Assembly: GCA_032718565.1 (NCBI GenBank)
Contig: JAVGVS010000389.1
Coordinates: 61,230-125,229 of the forward strand
Reading direction: 5' to 3'
Source of the DNA: Distichodus sexfasciatus
Lineage: Eukaryota > Chordata > Actinopteri > Characiformes > Distichodontidae
DNA length: 64,000 nt
Positions 47,754 through 61,600 of this stretch are shown piece after piece; the stretch's first letter is position 1, and every line of letters starts with the position of its first letter. Both the position numbers and the translations under genes were made by a program. The notes below the pieces were generated by a model. It searched no databases. It saw only the letters and a program-made list of their open reading frames with translations, and was not told the origin of the DNA.

Positions 47754-48301
47754 CAGGGCCGGTTCTAGACAGGCATATATGAGGGGGCAGACAGAAATGT
47801 GAAGGGGGCACATGGTGGCGACGGAGGCAGGAAAGGGGTGGTGGCGGGGGTGGAGGTGCTCTGGATAACTGTTTTTGTCATGTAACTGGATTGCCCTTTG
47901 TCAGGCCTCTACCCTAAGACCTGTCCAACTTGGGTGCCCCACCTGAAGGCTAAGCTTCTGCTGGTGTAGCTCTTAGGGTCACTGAGGCATGCAAATCCCC
48001 TGACCACGATAAGGTGGCAATCCCTCACAGGGCCGGTTCTAGACAGGCATATATGAGGGTGCAGACAGAAATGTGAAGGGGGCACATGGTGGCGACGGAG
48101 GCAGGAAAGGGGTGGTGGCGGGGGTGGAGGTGCTCTGGATAACTGTTTTTGTCATGTAACTGGATTGCCCTTTGTCAGGCCTCTACACTAAGACCTGTCC
48201 AACTTGGGTGCCCCACCTGAAGGCTAAGCTTCTGCTGGTGTAGCTCTTAGGGTCACTGAGGCACGCAAATCCCCTGACCACTATAAGGTGGCAATCCCTC
48301 A
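47754..48301. repeat. Two tandem copies of a 274-bp unit inside the hAT element
   Basis: The second copy begins at 48028 with the same CAGGGCCGGTTCTAGACAGG start and differs from the first at only a few positions. The left terminus therefore exists twice, so the element could in principle be mobilised in two lengths. Confidence 0.9.
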
Positions 48302-48945
48302 GGGGGAAAACTGAAAAATAAAACAAAAAATAAAATGAAATATTCCTCATCAGATTATAACAACTAAAAACATGACATTTACCTTAATTGGATGGCCTAT
48401 ATCAAATATATTCAAACCCAACAATAACACTTCTCTCTATTGCCAATATTAACAAAACTAAAAAGAGTAGGCCAAGTTATAAAAAAAAATCACCAAGTCT
48501 TGAAAAATAAAACTGAAAAATAGAATAAAAAATAAATAAAACTCGTGATTTTGACGACAGAGATTTGCTGCTTCCTCAAAGCGTCGCGCTGTTGCGCAGC
48601 TCATTTTGCTCTGCCCTGCCTGCTGAGAAATGACACCGGCTCATTTGTATACTAACAGTGACTGGATGTTTAGCTGCGGGGAGGGTGAGTGGGGGATCTC
48701 TGCCAAGTGCTGTGTGAGCATGCGCAAAAACAGAGCAGGGAAAGAGCGAACGAGAGGTGAAACCTATCATCTCATTTGTGCCTTTTCCAGTGGATTTTTC
48801 AGCTACTGTAGTAAATCTTGTCCATATTCAGTTTGTGGATAATCTATTATTTTCTTTCTCAACTTCTAAAAGTTTGATTTAAGGGGGCAGGACGTTTGTT
48901 TAAGGGGGCATTGCCCCCTCTTGCCCCAGTGTAGAGCCGGCCCTG
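47754..48945. mobile_element. Non-autonomous hAT-type element with 8-bp target duplication
   Basis: The left end CAGGGCCGGTTCTAG and right end TAGAGCCGGCCCTG are near-perfect inverted repeats. The flanking eight bases, GTGCGAGT, are identical on both sides (47746-47753 and 48946-48953), the target duplication expected of hAT transposons. Total 1192 bp. The left 274 bp is tandemly duplicated (47754-48027 and 48028-48301) with few differences. No transposase frame remains. Confidence 0.88.
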
Positions 48946-49759
48946 GTGCGAGTACTCATAAAAAGAGAAAATGTTTGGTAAACAGTTTAGAAATTCAAAC
49001 TTAACGTGTGTTTAAAGATCTCATGTCTTTGGATCAACATATTTTTGGCTCAGAAAAATATACAAACAAACCAACCCAGTGGCGGCTGTTCGGAGGTAGC
49101 TAACTAAAATAAATGGCTCTACAACATTTTTTCAGTAGCTTATCAGTAGAGAAGCTACGTTTAGCCTTCCCAGCTACTTACAATACAATGTGGCAAAAAA
49201 CATCATTATACAATACATTTTATTATCTCTTAATAAACACGGGTAATTTCAACTACCAGGTGTTTGATGTTGAATTTGCAGAAGATGCATCTGATAGACT
49301 ATCATAAAATTTATATTGATTATTTTCGGCATGTTATACATTTTTACATTTATTTGCTTACTTAAGGGTATCATAGAGCACATATATTAGGTATACATAT
49401 TGGATGAAATACCTTGATGAGGTTAGTTGTTTTCTCTATATCAAGTTATTTTTCTTGTGATTTTAAGATACCCAAAGTTTCTTCGCTATCTTGCAACAGG
49501 TTTAGAAATTTGGCAATGGATCATTATCATCACAGACAAACTCGTCCGATTTTACTGTGGCCTATAAACAGTCACTGTCAAGTCGAAATAGCAGTGGTGG
49601 AAAACTGTTTGACCCTTGAGAAGAAGGCTCAGACATTTTCTGCTTTAACGGGGTGAAATCTAAAATATAAATATAAAAGATTACACCATTTTGAGCTGCT
49701 CAGCAAATTACAAACCAACAACAAAGAGAATACTGATTCTGGGTATAATTGTGTGTTTG

Positions 49760-49765
49760 TTTATT
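49760..49765 (-). terminator. itih3: Poly(A) signal AATAAA of the ITIH gene
   Basis: On the minus strand AATAAA lies 22 bases after the ITIH stop codon, with a second overlapping AT-rich hexamer nearby (49767-49772 as AATAAA read in reverse). The 3' UTR would then be only about 40-50 bases. Confidence 0.6.
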
Positions 49766-49786
49766 ATTTATTTTGGCGTCTTTAAA

Positions 49787-52648
49787 CTACAGCTGTGACA
49801 CAACAAAATCGGACAGTGTCGCCTGCGTGCCAGCCCACTGCGGTGTTAACCAGCACGGCACAACACGGGGTTTAGAGATTCCGTAATCCCATGCCATGTC
49901 ACTACAGTGAAAAAAAACACAAACATATTTTAGAAAGACAAGTTAACGACAAAAATAAATAAAAATACAAAGAAGTAAAAATGAATAAACAGATAATCAA
50001 ATCAACTCAGGACACTTACAGTAATGCTTTCGGGAAATGAGTTTGGAATTTGTTAACCAATCCTGGTATTTGGACACAAGTTAATGCATTAATAAACGAG
50101 CAATATTTCTATTCGCATTTATTTTTTTTACGACAATAACAACATTTAAAATAAATATATTTATTTTACTTTCTCTTTTCCAGTGACACTTTGCAAAGAA
50201 ATGCGCGAAATATAAAGTAGCAATAGACAGAAAGAAAAGAAACTTTTCACAAACTGTCTTTATTGTAAAGTACTTTAAACATTTTCTTACCCAGAATGCC
50301 TTTTACGTTGGTGTGAGTTGGCATCTCCCGAACAATGGGCCACAGAAACATGTCTCCATCCTTCTTATGAAGAAAGACGGAAACGCGGACGTTTCCCATG
50401 GTAACGTTCATTTCGTTGCCACTTAGAGTCAAAGACACGCTGTAAATATAAAAGCATTCATAAAACTGATTTAGTTTTTGAGAATGTTTTAGTTTCGGGA
50501 TCCTTCAAATCTTCAAGAGGACATATGACTAGATCTCCTTCACCAGAATACTGACCACTTAGTGTAGCAGCTTCTTTATTCGCATCATCATTACAAAGCG
50601 TTTCAGCGTAACTTTTACCTCTTTGCTGAGGATTCGTGTTTATTTGACTTTTCTGGTGTTTAACTTATGTTGATTCAAGGTTTGTTTTTTCTCTCTGTTG
50701 CTGTCACTTTTCCTTTTTTCGTTCTGGGATTTTCTTAAAACATTAGCTCTGGGTGCATTTCCCAAAAGCGTAGTTGTTAATGTATTGCTAACTGTTGGTA
50801 AACGCACCGCTGTTTTTTTTTTCAAGCTTTGGAGTACCATTGATGTGTTTGTATCAATAACTGCAGGACATTTTGACATTCTATTTTTTTTGACATTCTG
50901 TTCTTTTTGATTACCTATTAAAATGTGTTTGCTAACATGGGTCTTGGCTTTGTTCATAACAAGTTTTCTGGGAGGGGGTTCAAAAAACAACTGACTGAAC
51001 ATAGAAATACAAATACAAAATCGGAGTGAAAGTACTTAACTAATAGTAAATGTATTTATGTAGTTTTAATACTTGGACTTATGATTAGCAACTTTCCCTC
51101 TCTACTTCACAATCAGTATAAAGTACTCAAAATGACTTGAACTGACCAATATTAGCAAATTTCACTCTCTACTTGTTTAAGTTGTTTTTCCTCCTGATTT
51201 CGAGATAACGAAAGCTTTTTTTAAAAATCGCGACTAATTTATCTTGTGAAGAAGTTACTGTCATCTTAACATGTGTTCTTTATCTACTTCACTGTTACCG
51301 AATAAAATTAATTTAATTAGATAAATTTAATTCATTCAGAACTCTTACCTGCCCGTGTTATGTGTGGTGGGTTGCTGGTCCCACACAAACGTAACTGGGT
51401 TTTGATCATCAGTATACTTGATCTCGGTGGTCGTAAGAGTCAGGTGATGAACAGTTTTGTAATGTAGAGCAATTTCGTTAAAGCCTCTGTTGGACACGAT
51501 TTCACCATTCATAGAGAACTCTGTCAGAAAAGCATCAAAATATTACACATGAACTACAGTCGTGGCCAAAAGGTTTGAGAATGACACAAATATTGGTTTT
51601 CGCAAAGTTTGCTGCTTCAGTTTTTTTTGTTAGATCTTTTTGTCAGTTTTTTTCTGTGGTGTATTGATGGTGTATTCTGTGGTGTATTGATGTGACTTTT
51701 ATTTGCCCTGGCATGCTGTCAATCAACTTCTGGGCCAAATCCTGACTGATGGCAACCCATTCTTTCATAATCAATGCTTGGAGTTTGTCAGAATTTGTGG
51801 GGTTTTGTTTGTCCACCCGCTTCTTGAGGATGGACCACACGTTCTCAGTTGGATTAAGGTCATAATTGGTTAAGGTATTTTTAAATTGCCTGTCTTGTTT
51901 ACCTGAGTCTGCGTCCGCCAGAAGTTGAAGCTTTTCAGTCTCAAATATGTCGAAACAATACGGCTGATCACCAGGTCTTACGTGAAGGAGGATCCTCACC
52001 TTTGCTGAGAAAAAGAGTTCCGTATTTAACGTTAAGAAAACTAATTATCAAAGTTATCAAAACTAATCAGTTGATTTCAAAAATAATTTGCACATTGATA
52101 CCAGGAGCAGTTGTGGGCGCCATTTGAATGAAACTGATCGTTGGCAAAGGAAGAGCAGGTAGGTCTAATACACTTTCTCTGGCTGTTAATACACTTTCTC
52201 TGGCTGCGTGTAAAACAGACATTCGTTAGCATAAGGCAGGCAATCCAAAATCTTACACTTTGACATGAAATAATTTGAACATTTACCAGCCAACCACATG
52301 CATGAGGGATTTATTCGTGCTTTACATTTAATTATTGCAGTCTAATTGGTTCATTAGATGTTTTCTGGTTTCGCAGCTAATCATATATACACCTTTAATA
52401 AAACGCCAAACAAACATGAAAAAGCAAGAGGCAACTATATGGGTCCAGGAGTCATAGCACAAAATAGACTTTAAAAATGAGCAATGTTTGGCAAGTAGCT
52501 ACAATGCTAAACTGCACTTTGCTTTGCTGTAGGCCTAATGGCGCCCAAAGGCCGATCGCTCCAATTTTTGTTTCCTGCTAACAAGCACCTTGGCCCTGAT
52601 TTGTACAACAACAACAACAACAATAATAAAATAATAATAATAATACAC

Positions 52649-52681
<33 letters not shown>

Positions 52682-55600
52682 GGAGAAGAAAAGACACAAC
52701 AAAACAATACATATCCCCTTGGACCTAGTTTTCACTTAAGTTTCTGATATTGACCAATGTCTCTAGTTATGTGAGATTTGGCCCCTAGGTAAGAAATATA
52801 AATCTACAAACGACTGGAGAACTAGTACATATGCTCAAATTTTAGTGCATGCCATTTGTGCAAAATCTTTGGGTTTTCTTCAATTCTGCAGTTGTATAGC
52901 ATTATATTATTTATGTCTTAACTTTCCTAAGAATACATTTATGACAACATTGTTGAATAAGCTTCATGGTCAGCAATTGCAAAAATGCAATTTGGTATTT
53001 AAAAATCCTTGTGAAATATCTACTGATTTAAAATTGTACGATGAATGATGAATAAAACATAAAGGGTAATTCCTACGTAATAAGCACTGAATATGAAAAG
53101 TAAACAGAAAAATGTGAGAAGTGTCTAACAGAAGTGTCTGCTAATTTTATAAATTCTCTTTTAGTTTCTCAAATAAAACAAGCACATTTTCTATAAAGTC
53201 ATTTTTCCTTATGGGGACCTCTCAAATGTCCCCACAAAGCCCAAAAAAACAGATAAAAGTGATTTTAGGGGACCAAAAGTTCCCCACAATGGGATAAATA
53301 CATGAACACACACACAAATGCATTTTTTCAAATCTCAATGATTTGATTAAAAAATGAAACACAGAGAGCAAGGTGGTCAATCATAATCACAATAATGGAA
53401 TTTATACACGTTAATATTTTCGATTGACAGAGGTGAAAGTAACGGGACTGACCCAGATCCAACGTGGGTGAAAAACGTCGTGGTGATTTTTGAACTGAAC
53501 GACCTCCGTAATGATCTTGCAGACCCATGCCAATTTGTGGAAGAAATGACTGCACAGCAAACTTTCTTACTGCACAAGAGGAAGATTAGCATTAGTTTAA
53601 CAAAAAAAAAAAAGATTTTACAGTGATTTGAGAATTTTTAACCAAAATCTATTTAAATGAGTGTAACAAAGTTATCATGTAACAACTTAAAATAAATAAA
53701 TATCAATAAATATGTTCTATATTAGAAAAGACAAAACCTATTAAAACTTTCATCATAACGAGTTCCATACAATTTATGATTCCAATCGGTGATAATACTA
53801 GCTCATATCAGTTGATAGAATCAGTCGGTTTATTGGTCATGCACTATCATATACATTGTACCACGGCAATAAAAAATGTGCAATCTGGAGAAGACCCCTG
53901 CAAGCTAACAATGAAATTTTCTTCCTGGCCCACCATGTTAGTAAAAGCTGGATCCGGCCCTCGTTCCACACATTTAATGTGGAGTCCACACCAAAACAAC
54001 ACAGCTGTCTAAGTATAGTTGTATTGTTGCAAATAAAAAAAATATTTTGATGAATAAGAATTAAAAATACAAAAAGATACTAAAGTGTGCCCTCTGGTGG
54101 CCATCTGCACACTGACAGCACTTCTAACATGGGCTTCCCTTTCTCCGTTTCTTTTTCAGTAATTTGTTGGCCGTTATAAACTAATTTATCTTGCCCATAT
54201 TGGTTGGTAATATCGGCACAGATTACCAGTTTGGTGTGATCAATTCATATTTATATTAATTAACATTTTACATTTATATTTAATGATAGATAGACAGATT
54301 GATTTTTACTTATACCTGATCCTCCATAGTTTACAAAATGTTGGCCGCCTCCACGAGGCTGGCCAAATTGGCGGTGCCGGGATTGTTGCTGGCCTTCTTT
54401 AGGTTTGTGGGCGACTTGTGTCTCATTCTCCTGAGGCTTAGTGACCACCATTGAGGTGACTGGAGTCACAAAGCTGTACTTCAGAGAAAGATCCAGAGCT
54501 TCTTTCTTGGCTGCCTCTTTTTCCGGTCCACTATGGGTCAATCTGAAATAGACACATCATTAAGTAAATTTTATTTATGAAGCACATTTCTAGAATACTT
54601 GTTTACCCACGTGCTGAACAATTCAAACCAACAAGGTAAAACAAAGTAAATAAATAAGTAATAAATAATAAACAATGATAAATAACCACGAGCAGCGATG
54701 AAAGGGTCCAAGCAGCCCATGTTGTTCTCGCCAACAAAAGGAGTCAGTCAATCAGAAGTCATTAGAGTTATAGAGCAAAGACTTTAGTGTTATTGCACTT
54801 TATATGCTGATTCAGCTGGCATTGCTTGCCTTAGTAGCAGGAAGGATCTACTATGACCACTAAGTTTCAAATCTCTACGACCTACATTTTAATTATAATG
54901 ACACCACAAAGAGAAGACATTTCTACTCCACTCAAATGATTTACATTTATCTGTATTTATGCCACGACCTGAGGAAAAGAGTGGAATAAACAATGAGAAT
55001 CTAAGACTAGCCGGGCAAGAGTTCCACAGCATTGGTGCATTAGCTGTTTACTTTTTCATTTCAGTCAAGTATGTTTTTGGATTTTTTAGCAAAAGTTGGC
55101 CTTTTTAATCCTTAAAAAATATTCAAGTTCGTGTACTATTATGTCTGTGCACACTTCTTTCTATTTGCACTCACTCTTTTTCCAGAAGCTGCTTGACAGT
55201 GAGGAAGGCCCACATTCTTTGAATAATATCGTCTTGAGGCAGAACTTCTGCACGGCCTTTCACTGGCACTGAGTGGGTGTACTTCACTATGTTCTTTTTC
55301 TGCATGGAGCAAATATTCAGAATTGAAAGAAATCAGTCGTATGTTAGAATCTATGACAGCGTATTAGGGCCATTTTAGATAAACTGAAAACTGATTGAGG
55401 GGGGAAACTGCGTTTAAAGTTCTAAAATTAAAGTTGTAAATCTACAAGATATAAAACTGAGATATTTTCTGGCATTGTAAAGTCCTACAAATACATAAAA
55501 AATCTAATTGATGATCTTATTATCTCATGAAATATTCTGTGAGTTGTAATATCAGAAATTCGCCACTTTAATCTCAGGCAATAACCAATGTTTTCCTTGT

Positions 55601-58600
55601 AAATTTACAACTGAAATCTCAGTGGATTTCTGGTGTTATTTCTCGCAAATTTCTGACTTAATAAGGTCTGACTTTTATTCTGTAAAATTTGTGACTTTAA
55701 TCTCAGAATTTCTTTTTCATTTGCGACACGTTAATCTGACAAATTTCTGCCTATGAAATATCAGAGAATATTGGAGTTTTTTCTTGTAAACGTATATTCT
55801 AATTTCAGAATTTCTGCTTTCTTCTTAAAATTTTAACCCTTTCCTAAGCTCCAATATTTTCAAATCCACAACAGCTCTAATATGCGGTGACTAAAAACCA
55901 AAACAGGAGTGCTCTTACTGAGATGGCGATGACCTCCGTTTGGAAAGTCTCCAGGTTGTTGTCCGTGATTTGTCCAACCACAACGATTTCTGACCCATTA
56001 TAGTACTGACTGAAAGTGGTTTGAGTGAGATTTGATGCTCCGACGTAGTTTAGGTGGATGTCGGTCAGGAGAGGAGTGGCAACCTCATTATAGAAACCCT
56101 AGGAAGGAATCATTTTAGTAAAAATCTTCTTAACAACATTTGATATTTTCTTATGCTGCATGTGATGGATTAAAACAATAATGCATTAATCACAGCAATA
56201 GCATGGTTAAATGTTTTACTTGAATACAAGAAATCACATACACGCCTTGGTATAGCAAATAATACATTGAACAATTTGTTAAAAGAGCTGCAGAACGCAG
56301 ACAAGAAAAGAGCATTTTAAGAGCATTTTCCAAAATAAGGTCCAACGCAAATGAGGCACCTGCAGCTGTAGATCTGCGTCCGAGTCCTCGTAAATCCTGC
56401 GAGCCACTCCATTATTTTCCAGTGCCATTTTTTCCAGGAAAGCGAAGTTCACGTCAAATCCAAACCCCAGACAGTAGAGCGGGAATCTTCCCCCAATGGC
56501 TTCCTTCACGTTGGCCTGGATCCTATGTATGTTAGTCTCACCTGTGGGAGATGAGAGGGCATTAATGAGATGTGTTGATGGAAAACAAAAAATAGTTATT
56601 CTTTCCTAAATTAACCACATTTTCATGAAGAATAATCAACTGTTTTACTGAATTAATGAGATATAACATTTTGATTGGGAACAAAAAGTTAATGACAAAA
56701 AAAAAATTAATGGGCAAGAAATCTGCTTTTCTTTATGAATTAATGAAATATAGTCCTTTGATGAGCAACAAAAAATGCTCTGTTTTCTTAATTAACGAGA
56801 TACATCAAAAGCATTATCTTATATCATTGTATAACAAGTATCCCCCGGTGTCTCAATCCCAAACCAAATTAAAACTTGATAAATATAGTTTGGGACACAT
56901 TTTCTTCAGTGAAATCAATTTATTTATTTATTTTGTTACCTGAAGTGGGGTCACCATCAGTCAGCAGGATGAGGATGGAGGCAGAACCTTTTCGTGAGTG
57001 ATTTTTGATCATCTGAACTCCCTTCATCACTGCAGAATTGATGTCTGTGGCTGAAAGCAAGAGAAAGAATTTGGCAGTTGAAATATTAGCAGCATTTGGT
57101 AATATTAGTTATGTAAGTCATGATTTGTAATTAAAGGTTTATAAACTTAAAACCAACTCACAGGATGTGATTAATGGTACCCTTATAAACTGAATGTTAG
57201 TTACTGTAAAATAAAACTAAATAAAACCATGCCTATATATAAATTTGAATTGATTGGTTCCAAATCAAACTCCCTTACATCCTCGGTCCTGAATTTGTTT
57301 CACAAAGGCCTTAGCAGCCTCCAGGTTTTGCTCTGTAGCTTGGAGGATTTCATCTTTCCAGACGTTTATTTGACTGTCAAAGGTGATCACTCCAAAGTTA
57401 TCTTCCCCATCAAGATCTCCCAAAATCCTTAGCATTGCCAGGCGGGTCTGTGGCAACGAGATTCAGAAAAAAACATCCACCAGATTCTACATGTTACCTT
57501 CGCCTGTCTCTGACAGTGTACAATGTTACACAAAGTTTTGCTGTTTTGATCTTTTGGTTACCCACCTGCACAATTTTTCTACCATGCATAGATCCACTTC
57601 GGTCAATAATAAACACCACATTTTTAGGAATTCGCTGAACATTACTGGGCGCGAATGAGTGAAAGAAATAGCCGTTTGATGTCTGGATGGGAAGATATGA
57701 AAACGACTCATTTGGTCAACAATTCACATTGTATGTTTGGGTCATATAGTATGTAATAGTTGCTGTCTTTATCTAACATTGCACAATTTCTTTATGTGAT
57801 TTTTCTTCCCTATGTTTAAAGGCACGGTATCAAATGTAGTACCTGCAATTCTCCATGTTCTGCAGTTCTGTGCACATCATACATTATGATCAAGTTCCCA
57901 TTCAGTCCATTTTCGCCACAATCTTCACATTTGCTTTGTTGTTCAAGGGTTGGGGAGAAATTCACCGTGGCCTGAAATGAGAGCACACATAATTTTTACA
58001 AAATCCTCCTTATATTTCACCATTTTACTATTTTCCTAAAACAATTTTATATATCATAAATAGTTCGATTCAGATATGCACATATTACTTTTTTATTGGT
58101 CATCCATTGTGTAAATTCTCCAATGAACTGTATAATAAATATATTAACTACATTTAGCGAGGTGACTTTAAACTCTCACCTTTGTGTCTGTTAGAGTTTT
58201 TGTGATGGCACTGGCCAGTTCACTGGTACTGAAGTCTCCTTTCAACTCCAGGAAAGAAAGCTGTGGACTCTCAACAATATTCACATCAATCTAATATGGG
58301 AGAGACCAGAATAAGATGCACTGAAGATATGAATACAAGACAAAACATCACCAGCTGCTACAGATTTTGTTGTTCCTTCGCTTGCTGGCAAAATCATTCA
58401 GACAAACTCAATTTCAAACTCAAACTCACAAGTGAATCAGAAGTTTATGGTTAAGGTTATTGTAAGTACTGTGGTGTCTGACAAAAGTCTACAGTTTTCT
58501 ATTGCTTCATCAAACAGCTATCTTGAGAGTTGCATCAAATGCAACTGGACTTCTTTTAGTTTCTTGAAGATGTTTCACCTCTCAGCCGAAAGAACTCAGC

Positions 58601-61600
58601 TGAACTGAAGAGGCCTTTTGGATGAAAGGTGAAATGAATGCTGAAGAGCACTACCTTTTTGCAAATTCTTCATTCTGCAGTTGTGAGCAGTTATTCTTCA
58701 GTTCTGAAGTTGTGAACAGTTCTGTGGTTGTCCTCTTAAGAATAAACTTAAGAAGATACTGGTAAATTAAGACCTATGTTTAACACACCTTGATTTGTTT
58801 TTTTTTTAGAATGAAGATTCATTCCATCCCAAGACAAATAAAAAGCAGCAACAGCAATGCTGAACAGTACCTTGAAGTTAGCCACCGGCTGCATCGGCTG
58901 GGCATGGATGAGCAGCTCATATTTTCCCAAGCGACGCTTTAGCAGCTCTTCGTAGGTGAGTTCAAAAGTCACTTTACTCAGAGATGCCACCGTCACTGAA
59001 GTTTTAAACTCCTCCAGAGTCCTTCCCACTGAACTGAAACAGTTTAGGAAAAATTCAACAAGTAAACCATAGTTAGCAACTATGCTTTTGGGAAACACAC
59101 CCCTGGTCAGTCAGCCTTTACACGTTAAGTAATCAAGGGATAGGAATGGACCTAACGGTATAAATGTTTTGTTGCTCCAACTGAATCCTATCAGGCAGGG
59201 TACTAGTATTGCATTTTGAGCGTTGGTACATTTCTGTACTTTATTGTCTGTACCTCTAAAAGAACATTTACACCACTGGTGACAAAAATGTAGCTTTATG
59301 TCTCGGTACAAACACATACCCACTGGATATGTACAGAACACACATACATATTATAATATATAATAAGATAGAAACGTTAATGCAGCAGTAGCCATTGAAA
59401 GTAAAACACGTATTAAATTGTTCCCAGACAACATAAGTGAATGGAAATTTATTCTAACCGCATCATTTGCCTTTTAGCTTTTTAAAAGTACAATTATGCA
59501 CTGTTTGTCTTCACCAATCATTTTGAATCCATTTAAAATGTAATAAAGGTTCACTTCTTATGTGTCAGGGTCGTCACCATGTTCGGCCAATCTGCCCTGT
59601 GTTGCCGTTCCTCGTTAATGGGTGTCATCCTTTCTCCTGTGCATGTCTGTTATCCTCCGTGGCCGACTGACATTATGTACCGTCTATGTACGTTCCAGCC
59701 TGCTTTTCTGACCCCTTGTGGAAAAAAAATGGTATCGTATGTGACTTTGAGTTACCTGACCAATCCAGCGCTTTCTCCCCGTGCAACTGCCTCACTGTAC
59801 TGCTGCTGAGCCTCTTCCTTCTTCTTCACCACTCCATCATATGTCTTGCCCTCGATGGTCCTGCACAGGAAACATTTTATTTTGGGGATTTATATTTACA
59901 TTTTCAGCATTTGGCAACTTGGGCTCTTACTCATGGACATTATGATGATAGTGCTGGAGATAGGATTCAAACCAACGACTTCTTGGTCCAGAGGCAAGTA
60001 TCACAAACACTATACCACCACCATAGTTGAAATGACTGATATGTATGTCACACTAAGACACGAAGGTACTTGTTGGTCCAGGTGTAGAGGAAGCTCCTTT
60101 TAAACAGCTGTACAAGCTACTTATGATTACAAGTAGCTAAATTTCACTCCAGCTACTGTTTAAATCGAGTTGTTGGCTACACTATAAGCTACTGTACTGT
60201 ACTGGGGGGGAAAAGCTAAACGCGTGTAAGCTGTTTAAGTTATTTATAATATTAAAATTGTATTACCAATTAAAATTCGCATTACTTCAAAATCATTCCC
60301 AGTCTACACAGAGCTATAATTACGCGGGCATTACCAAAAGCCAATTTTCATTTTATTAAACCCATTTTATTTTGTTTTAAATGAAGATTTTGCGACCACA
60401 AAAATGCTGCATCATTTCCCTGTACCTCAGGCTTGTTTTATAATACATTTACTTTGCTGTCAGCTCTGATTTTGTACCTTAACAGTTGAACACAGGCTTA
60501 CAGTTCGCTCCTTAAGAACCACCTTTTTTTGACATGTTCTGTAGTCAAAGAAATACTTCTGTGTGTGAGAGACATCAATTGTTGACCATTTTTTAAATTA
60601 ATTTACCCACATTCTGAACTTGGTGATAAAAGCATTTTTGGGGATCTTGACCTCGAAATTGATTTCTTTGGATTCAGAGAGCCGGTTTGCCACACGGCTT
60701 GTGATGACTGTAACGGCATAGCGACTGATTACTGTGGAGTTTATGTGAAAACTGTAGACGTCAACATCTCGATCCTGTAATGAAGAAAAGAGCAGAAATG
60801 TTGGGAAACGAACGTTTTGGTTAGTATGTTACATTACACGGTGATATTTTTGTGTAGTGTGTAACAGCAATCGCACTAATCTAATTATTATTTCTTTTTT
60901 ATTATTTCTATTTTTATCACTTAACTACTTCTACTGTTTCGGTTCTGTCAATATTTTCCCGCTATTTCCAATGTTTTTTGTTTTTACATTTGCTTTAAAG
61001 AAAGTTAAGATAGTATATTATACATCTTAAGAATAACCCAATAACCTAATCTTAATAAAATAATAAAATGTACGTAAGAGTGCTCTTCAGTCGTAGATTC
61101 TGTTCTTTCAATCAGAGAACATTAGTAAATGACAGAAAACTCTGTTAATTTGATTTTAAGAACAAATTTCTTCTTAAGAACGATTGATAAAACAGCCAAA
61201 ACCGTCTTTATAGCTTCTCCTTTTTACCTTCATCAACTGTTTTTAATTTTTAACAGTACACGGCAAACGCACTTTTCTCAGGAATCACCTGTTATGAGCA
61301 GTCAGTGATGGATTTATCCTCCACATTTATGTTATTTATATATTTTTTACAATTATTATATTATACATTAAGGCTAGTACCACAAAGACGGATTTTGGGC
61401 TCAGTATGTTGAGTTTGATAATCAAAGATTAAAGAATCTTCACTAAACATTTGGGCTTGAAAATTTTCATTTTTCACAAACCTATATTGTAATGTAAACT
61501 CTAAGAATTGAGTTTTGGATGTTAGGTTTTATTAAGGATCTTATTAAATTTAAACCTAAAAAACAGATTTTGGAGATTTTCTATGTGCTCAAATTAAGAT

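Noticed and set aside
52507..52735. Minus-strand frames with Leu/Ile/Tyr runs
   Set aside because: Translation of an AAC/AAT repeat.
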